Source of the DNA: an uncultured Muribaculaceae bacterium
GTDB taxonomy: Bacteria > Bacteroidota > Bacteroidia > Bacteroidales > Muribaculaceae
NCBI GenBank assembly: GCA_910587545.1
Contig: CAJUMI010000011.1
Location: 1 to 43,665, forward strand
Direction of reading: 5' to 3'
Length of the DNA stretch: 43,665 nucleotides
The stretch's first letter is position 1. Every line of letters begins with the position of its first letter. The notes below the pieces were generated by a model, which saw nothing but the letters and a program-made list of their open reading frames with translations, did not search any database and had not been told where the DNA came from. The translations under genes were made by a program, and so were the position numbers. This document shows positions 16,948-26,472 of this stretch, one piece after another.

Positions 16948-17967
16948 GTGATTATAAAGCGCCAACATATCGTCGAACATTATACTGCCGACCGCAACAA
17001 AACATGGGATGACTTTGTCGCCGCATCGCGCAACGCCACGTTCTTATTGCGACGCGGCTACATGGACTACCACTCCGACCGCTTCACCGACAGATCGCTT
17101 ATGATCTACCGCAGCGACGGCGACCGACGAAGGCTCATAGCTCTCTTTGCGGCGTGCGACGGCAACGAAGGCGAGATCTGCGCACACGCAGGTCTGACCT
17201 ACGGCGGCCTCGTCATGTCAGACGCGTCAGACGGCGCTGAAATTCTCGAAGTCATACGTGGCATCATATCCTTCTACCGATGCGCGGGCTACAGGATCAT
17301 GCGCTATAAAGCCGTGCCGCACATATACCACAGTCGTCCGGCCGAGGAAGACATATACGCCTTGTTCCGCTGTGGCGCCCGACTGTCGGAGTGCAATCTT
17401 TCGTCGACAATCGATCTGCGCTCTCCGATCGCATTCAACGAAAACAGCCGCCGCAATATGCGCCGCGCCCTCAGGTCAGGCGTGACAATCGCCGAAAGCC
17501 GCGATTTCGAGGTCTACTGGCAGGTACTGGAAAATCTGCTGGACAGCCGCTACGGCACAAAACCGGTCCACTCGGCCGCTGAGATCGCGATGCTCGCCTC
17601 GCGTTTTCCCCGGAACATACGCCTGTTTGTGGCGCTGAACACCACCGGTACTGTCATCGCCGGTACTGTCATTTATGTAACCGAGGCATGCGTCCACGCC
17701 CAGTATATCGCAGCTTCTCCGGAAGGCAAGAGCCTCGGAGCCCTGCCATTGCTGTTCGACACGGTGATCGGCCGACACTGCGGCCATGCGCGCTATTTTG
17801 ATTTCGGGACATCAAACGAAGACCACGGCCGATATCTCAACGAAGGTCTGATCATGCAGAAAAACGGCATGGGCGGCCGCGGGGTGACCTACAACACCTA
17901 CGTCATAGATCTATCACACCCAGCCCCTGACGGACAATCTCAGGCGACGACGAGTCAAGACAATTGA
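16948..17967 (+). CDS. GNAT / FemAB-like acyltransferase domain protein, GTG start
   Basis: The 339-aa protein resembles Bacteroidota GNAT-fold proteins of the BioF2-like/FemAB type. It has an N-terminal block WDDFVAASRNATFLLRRGYMDYHSDRF, a first acyltransferase half, and a second half with SSTIDLRSPIAFNENSRRNMRRALRSG, FVALNTTGTVIAGTVIYV, AQYIAASPEGKSLGALPLLFD and YFDFGTSNEDHGRYLNEGL. No ATG fits. The frame is open back into the GH5 gene (16657) but reads through a terminator there, whereas the GTG at 16948 gives VIIKRQHIVEHY, the expected family start, just after a -7 element. The substrate is unknown; relatives transfer aminoacyl or acyl groups to cell-envelope or sugar precursors. Its 3' end overlaps the opposing threonylcarbamoyl-AMP synthase gene by 65 bp. 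Confidence 0.72.
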   Translation: MIIKRQHIVEHYTADRNKTWDDFVAASRNATFLLRRGYMDYHSDRFTDRSLMIYRSDGDRRRLIALFAACDGNEGEICAHAGLTYGGLVMSDASDGAEILEVIRGIISFYRCAGYRIMRYKAVPHIYHSRPAEEDIYALFRCGARLSECNLSSTIDLRSPIAFNENSRRNMRRALRSGVTIAESRDFEVYWQVLENLLDSRYGTKPVHSAAEIAMLASRFPRNIRLFVALNTTGTVIAGTVIYVTEACVHAQYIAASPEGKSLGALPLLFDTVIGRHCGHARYFDFGTSNEDHGRYLNEGLIMQKNGMGGRGVTYNTYVIDLSHPAPDGQSQATTSQDN

Positions 17968-18511
17968 TAATAGTAGAGCCTGTCCGTCCGCCCTCACCGG
18001 CATCAATCAGCAGATCGGCATCGTAATGGTAGGCCAGTTCCAGCGCGTCGGGCGACGTGATATCGTCCTCGTCAGCGGGAGCAACCGAGGTTGTCATAAT
18101 CGGATTGCCGAGACCTTCGGCCAAAGCGCGGGCGATACTGTTGTCGGGGATTCTCACACCTACGCTCTTACGGCCCTTGAACACCTTAGGCAGCGGGCTT
18201 GCCGAAGGCAAAATCATGGTGAATGGTCCGGGAAGACATGTTTTCATGAGTTTGAAGGCACGGTTGTCGACACGGGCGTATTCAGCCGCCTGCGACATTG
18301 ACGCGCAGACGATTGACAGCAGTTGTTTGTCGGGATTGATGCCTTTCAGACGGCACAGACGTTCGATGGCACGGCTGTTGAGAGCATCACATCCGAGCGC
18401 ATAGATTGTGTCGGTCGGATAGATCAGCACCCCGCCGTCGCGCAGGACACGCACGGCGTCGTCGATATGGCGTGCATTGACCGTATCACCGAAGGATGTA
18501 AGTATTTTCAT
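17903..18511 (-). CDS. L-threonylcarbamoyladenylate synthase (Sua5/YciO/YrdC family)
   Basis: The 202-aa protein fits the YrdC-type domain that makes threonylcarbamoyl-AMP for the t6A37 modification of ANN-decoding tRNAs. Landmarks are GGVLIYPTDTIYALGCDA, RLCRLKGINPDKQLLSIVC, LPGPFTMILP, SVGVRIPDN, PIMTTSVAP and GSTIINCL. It consists of the catalytic domain only, without the C-terminal Sua5 domain, so it is of YrdC/YciO size. The start codon overlaps the stop of the upstream B3/4 gene in an ATGA (18508-18511), implying translational coupling. The 3' end overlaps the convergent acyltransferase-like gene by 65 bp. YciO-type paralogues exist, so whether this is the cell's essential t6A enzyme is not settled. 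Confidence 0.88.
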   Translation of the reverse strand: MKILTSFGDTVNARHIDDAVRVLRDGGVLIYPTDTIYALGCDALNSRAIERLCRLKGINPDKQLLSIVCASMSQAAEYARVDNRAFKLMKTCLPGPFTMILPSASPLPKVFKGRKSVGVRIPDNSIARALAEGLGNPIMTTSVAPADEDDITSPDALELAYHYDADLLIDAGEGGRTGSTIINCLDSSSPEIVRQGLGVIDL

Positions 18512-19179
18512 GGCTTATAAATGTTGCATCTAATGTATTTGGCCGATGCATATTGTTCGAGCAGCCTGACAGCCATTGCAGTTATCTCGCTATCGTCCAT
18601 ATCGGCGCGGTAGACATTGATCGTGAGCAGCAAGCGGCGGGTCGACGCTGATATTTTCGTCCGTTCGTTGTCGGATGTCGGTGTGCCGATACCGCCTGCA
18701 GAGTCTCGCCAGACAGGCAGACAGGCAATGTTGAGCGGCCCCCGGCCTATAGCTTCGTATGGCTCTCCCTCGCGGCCTATGCCGAGCGTCAATGTGTCGC
18801 CTTCGATCTTGTCGGCGTCGAAGCCGCCGATCGAGTGGCCGCATGCGACTGAGAGCAGATTGACAAGATCGATCAGCGCCAGCGAGCGGTAAAGGTCGAG
18901 CCCCTTGACAAAACGGCGGCACAACGCCTCCGTCGAGGGGCGATAGCGGTTCGGCTCCTTGCCGAAGGCCTTATACGCCTCGCGTGTTCCGGCAATGCCG
19001 GGACGCTTGTTGACCTCAGCCATTTCGTGGCAGGATCTGTAACTTTCTGCAAAAGCGGTTATCTCACTCCACAGAGAGTCGTCCGTGGGAAGCGACTCCA
19101 CCTCGGCCTCGACAGCTATGAGTCTATAGTCGGGCGCCTTCTCTTTTATAATATCTTCAAATTCAAATTTCATGTTCAT
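18508..19179 (-). CDS. free-standing B3/4 domain protein (PheRS beta editing-domain homologue)
   Basis: The 223-aa protein matches the B3/4 family, a stand-alone relative of the editing domain of phenylalanyl-tRNA synthetase beta chain. Visible signatures are RPGIAGTREAYKAFGKEPNRYRPSTEAL, KGLDLYRSLALIDLVNLLSVACGHSIGGFDADKI and a closing NVYRADMDDSEITAMAVRLLEQY. Members may hydrolyse mischarged tRNA or act on related aminoacyl compounds, but the function is not established for most. Two starts are close together (19179 and 19173, the latter giving MKFEF); either is possible. It overlaps the threonylcarbamoyl-AMP synthase gene by 4 nt, pairing two genes with tRNA-related domains. Confidence 0.8.
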   Translation of the reverse strand: MNMKFEFEDIIKEKAPDYRLIAVEAEVESLPTDDSLWSEITAFAESYRSCHEMAEVNKRPGIAGTREAYKAFGKEPNRYRPSTEALCRRFVKGLDLYRSLALIDLVNLLSVACGHSIGGFDADKIEGDTLTLGIGREGEPYEAIGRGPLNIACLPVWRDSAGGIGTPTSDNERTKISASTRRLLLTINVYRADMDDSEITAMAVRLLEQYASAKYIRCNIYKP

Positions 19180-19234
19180 GCTTCAGTCTGTCGCTGCTGC
19201 GGACGGATTACACATATAATATTATATACAGCAA

Positions 19235-19269
19235 GCCCCGGGGTCGACATTATATCAAACGCCCGGGGC
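19235..19269 (-). terminator. GC-rich hairpin after the OmpA/TPR lipoprotein gene
   Basis: An 8-bp inverted repeat, GCCCCGGG (19235-19242) with CCCGGGGC (19262-19269), lies 28 nt downstream of the lipoprotein stop on the minus strand. It has no real T-tract on that strand, only an AT-rich run, so terminator activity is uncertain; a stabilising 3' structure is equally possible. Confidence 0.35.
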
Positions 19270-19296
19270 CTGGAGCTTATTGTCTGTCAGACTATA

Positions 19297-20982
19297 TTAT
19301 TTGATAGACGATACGTTGAAGTTAGCGAATTCGAGGTCTTCGGCAGCGAGTTTGGCCATGCTCGGGTCGAGGCTGACAGCTTTCTTGAGATTGCTTGTAA
19401 CCATTGACTCGTTGTTGGTGCGTGCGCCGAGGACAGCCATCAGATAGTAAGTGGTTGCGTCAGGCTTGCTGATAGCGGCAAGAGTATTCTTTGCTTTGCT
19501 GTAGTCCTTTGTGAGGATCTGGGCGAGAGCGGCGTTGTTGGTCTTGCTGTCGCCGAATGCGCGGGCTGCAGAAGCATTGTCACCCATCTTGAGGTAGTAG
19601 ATGCCGAGAGCGTCGTTAAGACCGTCAGCACCTGCTGCCTGTCCGAAGTACTGGTTAGCCTTGGTGAGGTCCTTGTCGAGAACTGAAATAAGACCCATGT
19701 TCATCTTGGCTTCAGCGCAGTTTGCGTTGAGTGAAAGAGCTTTCTGGAAGTTAGCCTGAGCAGCTTTGTAGTCACCGGTTTCGTATTGAACGACACCGAG
19801 GTTGTTCCATGTGCGGTAGTCGTTGGGATAGATGCGGGCAGCTGTGTCGTAGATCTTCAGACGTTCTGCGTCGTTGTCGGTGAGAGTGGCGCAGTAGAGG
19901 ATCTCGTCAATCGAGAGGGCTTTGGGATTGGTCTTGAAGAGCTCCTGGATTTCAGCATCGCTCTTGCCGATAACGTCGATAGAAGCAGTGATGCGTGAGT
20001 AACGGAGCTGGGGAAGGATTTCTTCTGCGAGAACCTCGAATACGTTAGAAAGATTACGGATTCCCTTTTCTCGCTGCTCGGGATCTTTATACATTGAAAG
20101 AACGCTGAGGATAAGATCCTTGTCCTGGATATTGCTCTTCGAAACGAGTTCTTTGAAGCCTTCCCAGTCTTCAGCGGTGAAGTGTTTGGTGAGTTCGCCG
20201 AATTCTGTGATATTGTCTTTCTTCAGCTGTTTTTCGATGTAGTTGACCGTATTCTTCTCACGATCCTGAGCGAGTTCGGTGTTCCAAGCCTCGGGACCTT
20301 CGGGAGAAGCGTAAGAGTTGACGTTGATTTCCTTGAGTTCACGCGAAGCGTTGCCTGAAGTCTCAAGGATCTCCTTGCGGAGTTCGTCCATAGCGTTGGT
20401 TTTGAGCTGGCCGGCGCGGATGTTTGCACGGTTGATGAGGAACATGATGTCGGCAGCATATTTTTCGTTGATGACGCGCTGGAATTTATCGGGAGCGATA
20501 GCCGGATCAACAGTTGCAGCTGTTGCGAGGGCTGCTGTAGAAACAACGCCTGTAGCAACCTGAACGCGGGGAAGGACATACTGCTTGCTGCCCTGGTTTA
20601 CTGTGAAAGCGAGCTCGAGAACGCTCTGGTTCATTTCGGGCTGATAAACGTAGCCTACAGGGATTGTGACAGTACCGCCGTTTTCATAAGAGATCACGGG
20701 ATTGTTGCCACGCACTTTCTCACCCTGGAAACTGTAAGACTGAGAAGCCACTTCAGTGCCGTTGAACACGAGATAGGGGGTAACGGTCACTTCAGCGTTC
20801 TTGACAAAGAACTTCTGGGGGACACGAGCTGTAACTGTAGCGGGAACTTTTTCACCAACCACTTCGAGAGGATTGGGGTTTACGCTAAAATAATCAGACT
20901 TAAACTGTCCGAGTTTCTTGCTGCAAGACGAGAATGCGACTGCTGCACCAAGAACTGCGATGAAACAAAGTTTACGGTTCAT
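19297..20982 (-). CDS. lipoprotein with OmpA-like region and TPR repeats
   Basis: The 561-aa protein has a lipoprotein signal (SSC, Cys20) and an N-terminal beta-rich region (about 30-145). An OmpA-like region (about 178-330) carries FLINRANIRAGQ, INVNSYASPEGPEAWNTELAQDR and a later ITASIDVIG; an inserted helical stretch separates the core from the last strand. TPR-like repeats follow (about 370-470; RIYPNDYRTWNNLGVVQYETGDYKAAQANFQKAL is one unit). The usual TD..G of peptidoglycan-binding OmpA domains is replaced by YASPEG, a variant seen in Bacteroidetes OmpA relatives. Codons favour GCT, GTT and CGT more than neighbouring genes, a sign of high expression. It probably links outer membrane and cell wall and carries a protein-binding TPR arm; the precise role is unknown. 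It has its own -7 element at 21051-21058. Confidence 0.75.
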   Translation of the reverse strand: MNRKLCFIAVLGAAVAFSSCSKKLGQFKSDYFSVNPNPLEVVGEKVPATVTARVPQKFFVKNAEVTVTPYLVFNGTEVASQSYSFQGEKVRGNNPVISYENGGTVTIPVGYVYQPEMNQSVLELAFTVNQGSKQYVLPRVQVATGVVSTAALATAATVDPAIAPDKFQRVINEKYAADIMFLINRANIRAGQLKTNAMDELRKEILETSGNASRELKEINVNSYASPEGPEAWNTELAQDREKNTVNYIEKQLKKDNITEFGELTKHFTAEDWEGFKELVSKSNIQDKDLILSVLSMYKDPEQREKGIRNLSNVFEVLAEEILPQLRYSRITASIDVIGKSDAEIQELFKTNPKALSIDEILYCATLTDNDAERLKIYDTAARIYPNDYRTWNNLGVVQYETGDYKAAQANFQKALSLNANCAEAKMNMGLISVLDKDLTKANQYFGQAAGADGLNDALGIYYLKMGDNASAARAFGDSKTNNAALAQILTKDYSKAKNTLAAISKPDATTYYLMAVLGARTNNESMVTSNLKKAVSLDPSMAKLAAEDLEFANFNVSSIK

Positions 20983-21050
20983 GACTTTGTGATGAATTGG
21001 TTTTATGAATAAATTATGTTAATGTTTTCTCTTTTGGACGAATCCAGGTG

Positions 21051-21058
21051 CAAATATA
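21051..21058 (-). promoter_or_regulatory. -7 element for the OmpA/TPR lipoprotein gene
   Basis: The minus strand reads TATATTTG, an exact TAnnTTTG match, placing transcription start about 60 nt before the ATG. It shares the 284-nt divergent region 20983-21266 with the speA promoter. Confidence 0.5.
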
Positions 21059-21154
21059 GCTATTTTTTGTCGGAGAAAACGTAATATTGCCTGATTTATT
21101 TGCTTAATATTTCAAAAAACATGACCTATAACGCATTTTTCGGCGAATAATCAC

Positions 21155-21162
21155 TAATTTTG
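21155..21162 (+). promoter_or_regulatory. -7 element for speA
   Basis: TAATTTTG is an exact consensus match on the plus strand and implies a leader of about 95 nt before the speA ATG. The leader shows no riboswitch-like structure that I can recognise. Confidence 0.42.
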
Positions 21163-21266
21163 TCACGCCTAATATTGTTTATAGACCGCAGTGATATACC
21201 TGCCGCCCGTTTTGGCATCCCCCTTAATTAACCGAGTAAATAACTTATCTATTTAGCTTTTGACGA

Positions 21267-23165
<1,899 letters not shown>

Positions 23166-23182
23166 TCGGACATAAGCCTGAC

Positions 23183-23929
23183 ATGCAACGCTATTTCATG
23201 CACCTCGCCTACCGCGGCGCGCCTTTTCACGGCTGGCAGTCCCAGCCCAATGCCGTCAGCGTACAGTCGGTCATCGAAGACGCCCTGTCACGCTACATGC
23301 GACGTCCGGTGGCGATCGTCGGTGCAGGCCGCACCGACGCCGGAGTCAACGCCCGCATGATGATAGCCCATCTCGACCTCGAGATCGGGCCTGATGACAC
23401 GCCCCGGCTCGTCACGGCGCTCAATTCGATGATAGGCCGCGACATAGCCGTCCACAGCCTGCATCCCGTCGCTCCTGACGCCCACGCACGTTTCGACGCC
23501 ACCAGCCGCACATACCATTATTATGCCCACACCCGCAAATCGCCCTTCAGCCATGATCTGTCGTGGCAGGCTCCCCCGTCGCTCGACTTCGACGCCATGA
23601 ACCGGGCCGCCGCCCTGTTGCCAGGCCGCCGCGACTTCACTTCGTTTTCAAAACTCCACACCGACACCCACACGAACATCTGCACACTCACCGACGCCCA
23701 CTGGGAGCGGATCGACAGTGACAACTGGCGATTTGTGATCACAGCCGACCGCTTCCTGCGCAACATGGTCAGAGCCGTGGTCGGCACTCTCGTCGACGTC
23801 GGGCGCGGCAAAATGCGGCCTGAAGACATCATCGGCATAATCGACCGCAAAGACAGATGCGCCGCCGGAACATCCATGCCGGGCCACGCGCTATTCCTGT
23901 GGAATATCAGCTATCCGTTTCCCTTCTGA
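23183..23929 (+). CDS. truA: tRNA pseudouridine(38-40) synthase
   Basis: The 248-aa enzyme isomerises uridines 38-40 in the anticodon arm. The catalytic aspartate is Asp52 in GAGRTDAGVNA. The opening YFMHLAYRGAPFHGWQSQPNAVSVQ, the middle TYHYYAHT and the end FLRNMVRAVVGTLVDVGRGK are all diagnostic. It starts 17 nt after speA. No strong terminator follows, only a weak GCGT/ACGC inverted repeat near 23949-23960. Confidence 0.95.
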   Translation: MQRYFMHLAYRGAPFHGWQSQPNAVSVQSVIEDALSRYMRRPVAIVGAGRTDAGVNARMMIAHLDLEIGPDDTPRLVTALNSMIGRDIAVHSLHPVAPDAHARFDATSRTYHYYAHTRKSPFSHDLSWQAPPSLDFDAMNRAAALLPGRRDFTSFSKLHTDTHTNICTLTDAHWERIDSDNWRFVITADRFLRNMVRAVVGTLVDVGRGKMRPEDIIGIIDRKDRCAAGTSMPGHALFLWNISYPFPF

Positions 23930-24007
23930 GACCCCGTAAATGCACTGCGTTAACACGCTTTAGACAAAATAATTGGGTAAAAATTTCCGTATTACAGGAA
24001 AAATGCT

Positions 24008-24015
24008 TTACTTTG
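24008..24015 (+). promoter_or_regulatory. probable promoter of acpP-fabF
   Basis: TTACTTTG differs from TAnnTTTG at one base, and a TTTC at 23984-23987 stands 20 nt upstream in the -33 position. The spacing is right for a Bacteroidota promoter and gives a leader of about 35 nt. Confidence 0.4.
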
Positions 24016-24057
24016 CACCGCGAAATTGAATTTTAATCATTAAAAACCTTAATTATT

Positions 24058-24294
24058 ATGTCAGAAATTGCAGATCGCGTAAAAGCTATCATCGTTGACA
24101 AGCTCAGCGTAGAAGAAGACAAAATCACTCCTGCTGCGTCTTTCACAACAGACCTCGGCGCAGACTCACTCGACACTGTTGAGCTCATCATGGAATTCGA
24201 GAAAGAATTCGGCATCCAGATCCCCGATGACCAGGCAGAAAAGATCGCTACTGTAGGCGACGCTATCGCTTTCATCGAAGAAGCTAAGAAATAA
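24058..24294 (+). CDS. acpP: acyl carrier protein
   Basis: The 78-aa acidic protein carries growing fatty-acyl chains on a phosphopantetheine attached to Ser37 in the invariant [12 protein letters not shown] motif. Size and helix pattern ([11 protein letters not shown] ... [18 protein letters not shown] ... [10 protein letters not shown]) are standard. Codon use is strongly biased to GCT/GTT-type codons, as expected for one of the most abundant proteins. fabF follows 66 nt later, separated by a small hairpin at 24297-24316. Confidence 0.97.
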   Translation: MSEIADRVKAIIVDKLSVEEDKITPAASFTTDLGADSLDTVELIMEFEKEFGIQIPDDQAEKIATVGDAIAFIEEAKK

Positions 24295-24296
24295 TA

Positions 24297-24316
24297 GATT
24301 ATCTCCCCCGATAATC
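24297..24316 (+). promoter_or_regulatory. intercistronic hairpin between acpP and fabF
   Basis: A 7-bp stem, GATTATC (24297-24303) with GATAATC (24310-24316), around the loop TCCCCC begins 2 nt after the acpP stop. The following run is A-rich, not T-rich, so it is more likely an mRNA-stabilising or processing element than a full terminator. Such a structure could help make more AcpP than FabF. Confidence 0.45.
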
Positions 24317-24360
24317 ACAAACAAAAAAACTTGCTTTGGCAAACCCACTTTTCTAACTAA

Positions 24361-25626
24361 ATGGAATTAAAAAGAGTTGTCGTAACCGGTCTCGGAGCCC
24401 TTTCGCCCCTTGGCAATGATGTCGCCACCACCTGGGACAATGCCAAGAACGGAAAAAGCGGCGCCGGTCCTATTACCCACTTTGACGCATCCAAGTTCAA
24501 GACTCAGTTTGCTTGCGAAGTGAAGGATTTCGATCCCAACCAGCACTTCGACCGCAAAAAGCAGCGTCAGCTCGACCTCTACGCGCAGTATGCAATCGTT
24601 GCTGCCCGTCAGGCCGTCGAAGACGCAGGTCTTGAAGCCGAAGGTGCTGTCGACAAAAATCGCGTAGGTGTGATCGTTGCTGCCGGTATCGGCGGTCTTC
24701 ACACATTCGAGGAAGAAGCGGGATATTTCGCTCTCCACGGCGAGGAAATGGGTCCAAAATACAACCCGTTCTTCATCCCCAAAATGATCGCCGACATCGC
24801 ATCGGGTCACATCTCGATGGAATATGGCTATCATGGCCCCAACTTCGGAACCGTCTCGGCCTGCGCATCGTCAAACAATGCCATCATCGATGCCTTCAAC
24901 CTCATCCGTCTCGGCAAGGCTGACGCCATCGTTACGGGAGGTGCTGAAGCTGCCATTTTCCCGGCCGGCGTGGGAGGCTTCAATTCGATGCATGCCCTGT
25001 CGACCCGCAACGACAGCCCCGAGACAGCGTCTCGTCCGTTCAGCAAGTCGCGCGACGGCTTTGTCATGGGCGAAGGTGCGGCAGTGCTCGTGCTCGAAGA
25101 ACTCGAACATGCACTCGCTCGTGGAGCTAAAATCTATGCCGAAGTTGCCGGCGGCGGCCTCTCAGCCGACGCCTACCACCTGACGGCTACTCATCCCGAA
25201 GGCCTCGGTGCGATCCTCGCGATGACCAATGCCCTCGAAGACGCCGAAATGAAGCCCGAAGACATCGATTATATCAACGTCCACGGCACATCGACACCCG
25301 TCGGTGACATTTCAGAAGTCAAGGCCATCGTGGAAGTGTTTGGCGAACATGCCTACAAACTCAACATCTCATCGACAAAATCGATGACCGGCCATCTCCT
25401 CGGAGCTACCGGCGCCCTCGAAGCGATGTTCAGCGTGAAGGCTATTCAGGAAGACATCATTCCTCCTACCATCAACCACGATCCCGAAGATCTTGACGAA
25501 AACATCGACTACAACCTCAACTTCACATTTGACCGCGCCCAAAACCGCCCCGTGCGCGCCGCACTGTCAAACTCGTTTGGCTTCGGCGGTCACAACGCGA
25601 CTGTCATTTTCAAAAAGTACGAATAG
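24361..25626 (+). CDS. fabF: beta-ketoacyl-ACP synthase II
   Basis: The 421-aa condensing enzyme elongates fatty acids by joining malonyl-ACP to acyl-ACP. The catalytic triad is visible: Cys168 in TVSACASSNNA, and the histidines in YINVHGTSTPVGD and KSMTGHLLGATGA. The start KRVVVTGLGALSPLGND and the end SNSFGFGGHNATVIFKKYE are typical of FabF. It is co-transcribed with acpP, a common pairing. A strong bidirectional terminator follows. Confidence 0.96.
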   Translation: MELKRVVVTGLGALSPLGNDVATTWDNAKNGKSGAGPITHFDASKFKTQFACEVKDFDPNQHFDRKKQRQLDLYAQYAIVAARQAVEDAGLEAEGAVDKNRVGVIVAAGIGGLHTFEEEAGYFALHGEEMGPKYNPFFIPKMIADIASGHISMEYGYHGPNFGTVSACASSNNAIIDAFNLIRLGKADAIVTGGAEAAIFPAGVGGFNSMHALSTRNDSPETASRPFSKSRDGFVMGEGAAVLVLEELEHALARGAKIYAEVAGGGLSADAYHLTATHPEGLGAILAMTNALEDAEMKPEDIDYINVHGTSTPVGDISEVKAIVEVFGEHAYKLNISSTKSMTGHLLGATGALEAMFSVKAIQEDIIPPTINHDPEDLDENIDYNLNFTFDRAQNRPVRAALSNSFGFGGHNATVIFKKYE

Positions 25627-25651
25627 TAAGTCACTGTCTATCATCAATATC

Positions 25652-25699
25652 ATATGATAAAACAGGGGTCCGCCGACGCGGACCCCTGTTTTATCATAT
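25652..25699. terminator. bidirectional terminator between fabF and the SDR gene
   Basis: A perfect 22-bp stem (25652-25673 with 25678-25699) closes a 4-nt loop, CGAC. The core is AACAGGGGTCCGC / GCGGACCCCTGTT, and the outer arms give an A-run on one side and TTTTATCATAT on the other, so it works in both directions. It serves the convergent fabF (+) and SDR (-) genes. Confidence 0.85.
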
Positions 25700-25718
25700 C
25701 CGTCTGTAGATCCGGGAC

Positions 25719-26456
25719 TCACATCTTGATGTCGAGACATGGCCAGAGACAGTTGGGAATCATACCCCACAGTCCGGCGACTATTTTCCACCGGCTGTCG
25801 ATCGTCGCGACACGGCGGCGAGCCATGATTGCCTTCTCGATGCGCGGCGCGGCATAGTCTATGCTCATAAGCATAGGATAGTTCTTGTTCCCTTCGAGCA
25901 GAGGCGTGTCCACAAAACCCGGGCGGAGGTCGATGACGCTGACATTGACATGCTGACTGTGGGCAAGCTGATCGATGGCCTGGAGATAGGTCCACTGATA
26001 GCGTTTCGAAGCCGCATAGGCGGCACTCACGCCTAAGCCCTTGACACCGGCCACGGAAGTGATGGCCGCTATGCGCCCCTTGCTGGCGTTGGCCGTGGCC
26101 TTGAAATAGCGATAGGCTGCATTGATGATGCGGGTAAAGCCCGTGACATTGACACCGATTGTCGCCTCATCCTTGCCGAGGTTGAGCACCGGATTATACC
26201 AGCCCGTGCCGGCAGCATAAAGCAGGATGTCCATGCCGTCAAGCTCCTCGATAAGGTCTTCGAAACGCTTCACGGCATCCGGAGCCGTTACATCAATGAC
26301 CGAGGAAGTGATGCGGTCAGGGAAAAGGTCTCTGACTGCAGCAAGGCGTTGCTCATTGCGGGCGGCGATGCCTACCCGCCATCCTGCGCGTGCAAAGTCA
26401 GTGGCAATCCTCATTCCCATCCCTGACGATGCTCCGATTATTATTATCTTCTTCAT
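25719..26456 (-). CDS. short-chain dehydrogenase/reductase (SDR)
   Basis: The 245-aa protein is a classical SDR. It has the cofactor loop GASSGMGMRIA (about 8-18), with AARNEQRL after strand 2 suggesting NADP preference, AAGTGWYNP, and the catalytic Ser134, Tyr147 and Lys151 (YAASK). The C-terminus includes a DLRPGFVDTPLL segment. The substrate is unknown. The gene is last in a minus-strand run: it starts 16 nt after the DUF6048 gene and ends before the bidirectional terminator. Ordinary SDR length, no defects seen. Confidence 0.88.
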   Translation of the reverse strand: MKKIIIIGASSGMGMRIATDFARAGWRVGIAARNEQRLAAVRDLFPDRITSSVIDVTAPDAVKRFEDLIEELDGMDILLYAAGTGWYNPVLNLGKDEATIGVNVTGFTRIINAAYRYFKATANASKGRIAAITSVAGVKGLGVSAAYAASKRYQWTYLQAIDQLAHSQHVNVSVIDLRPGFVDTPLLEGNKNYPMLMSIDYAAPRIEKAIMARRRVATIDSRWKIVAGLWGMIPNCLWPCLDIKM

Positions 26457-26472
26457 GACTTACGGTTGATTT

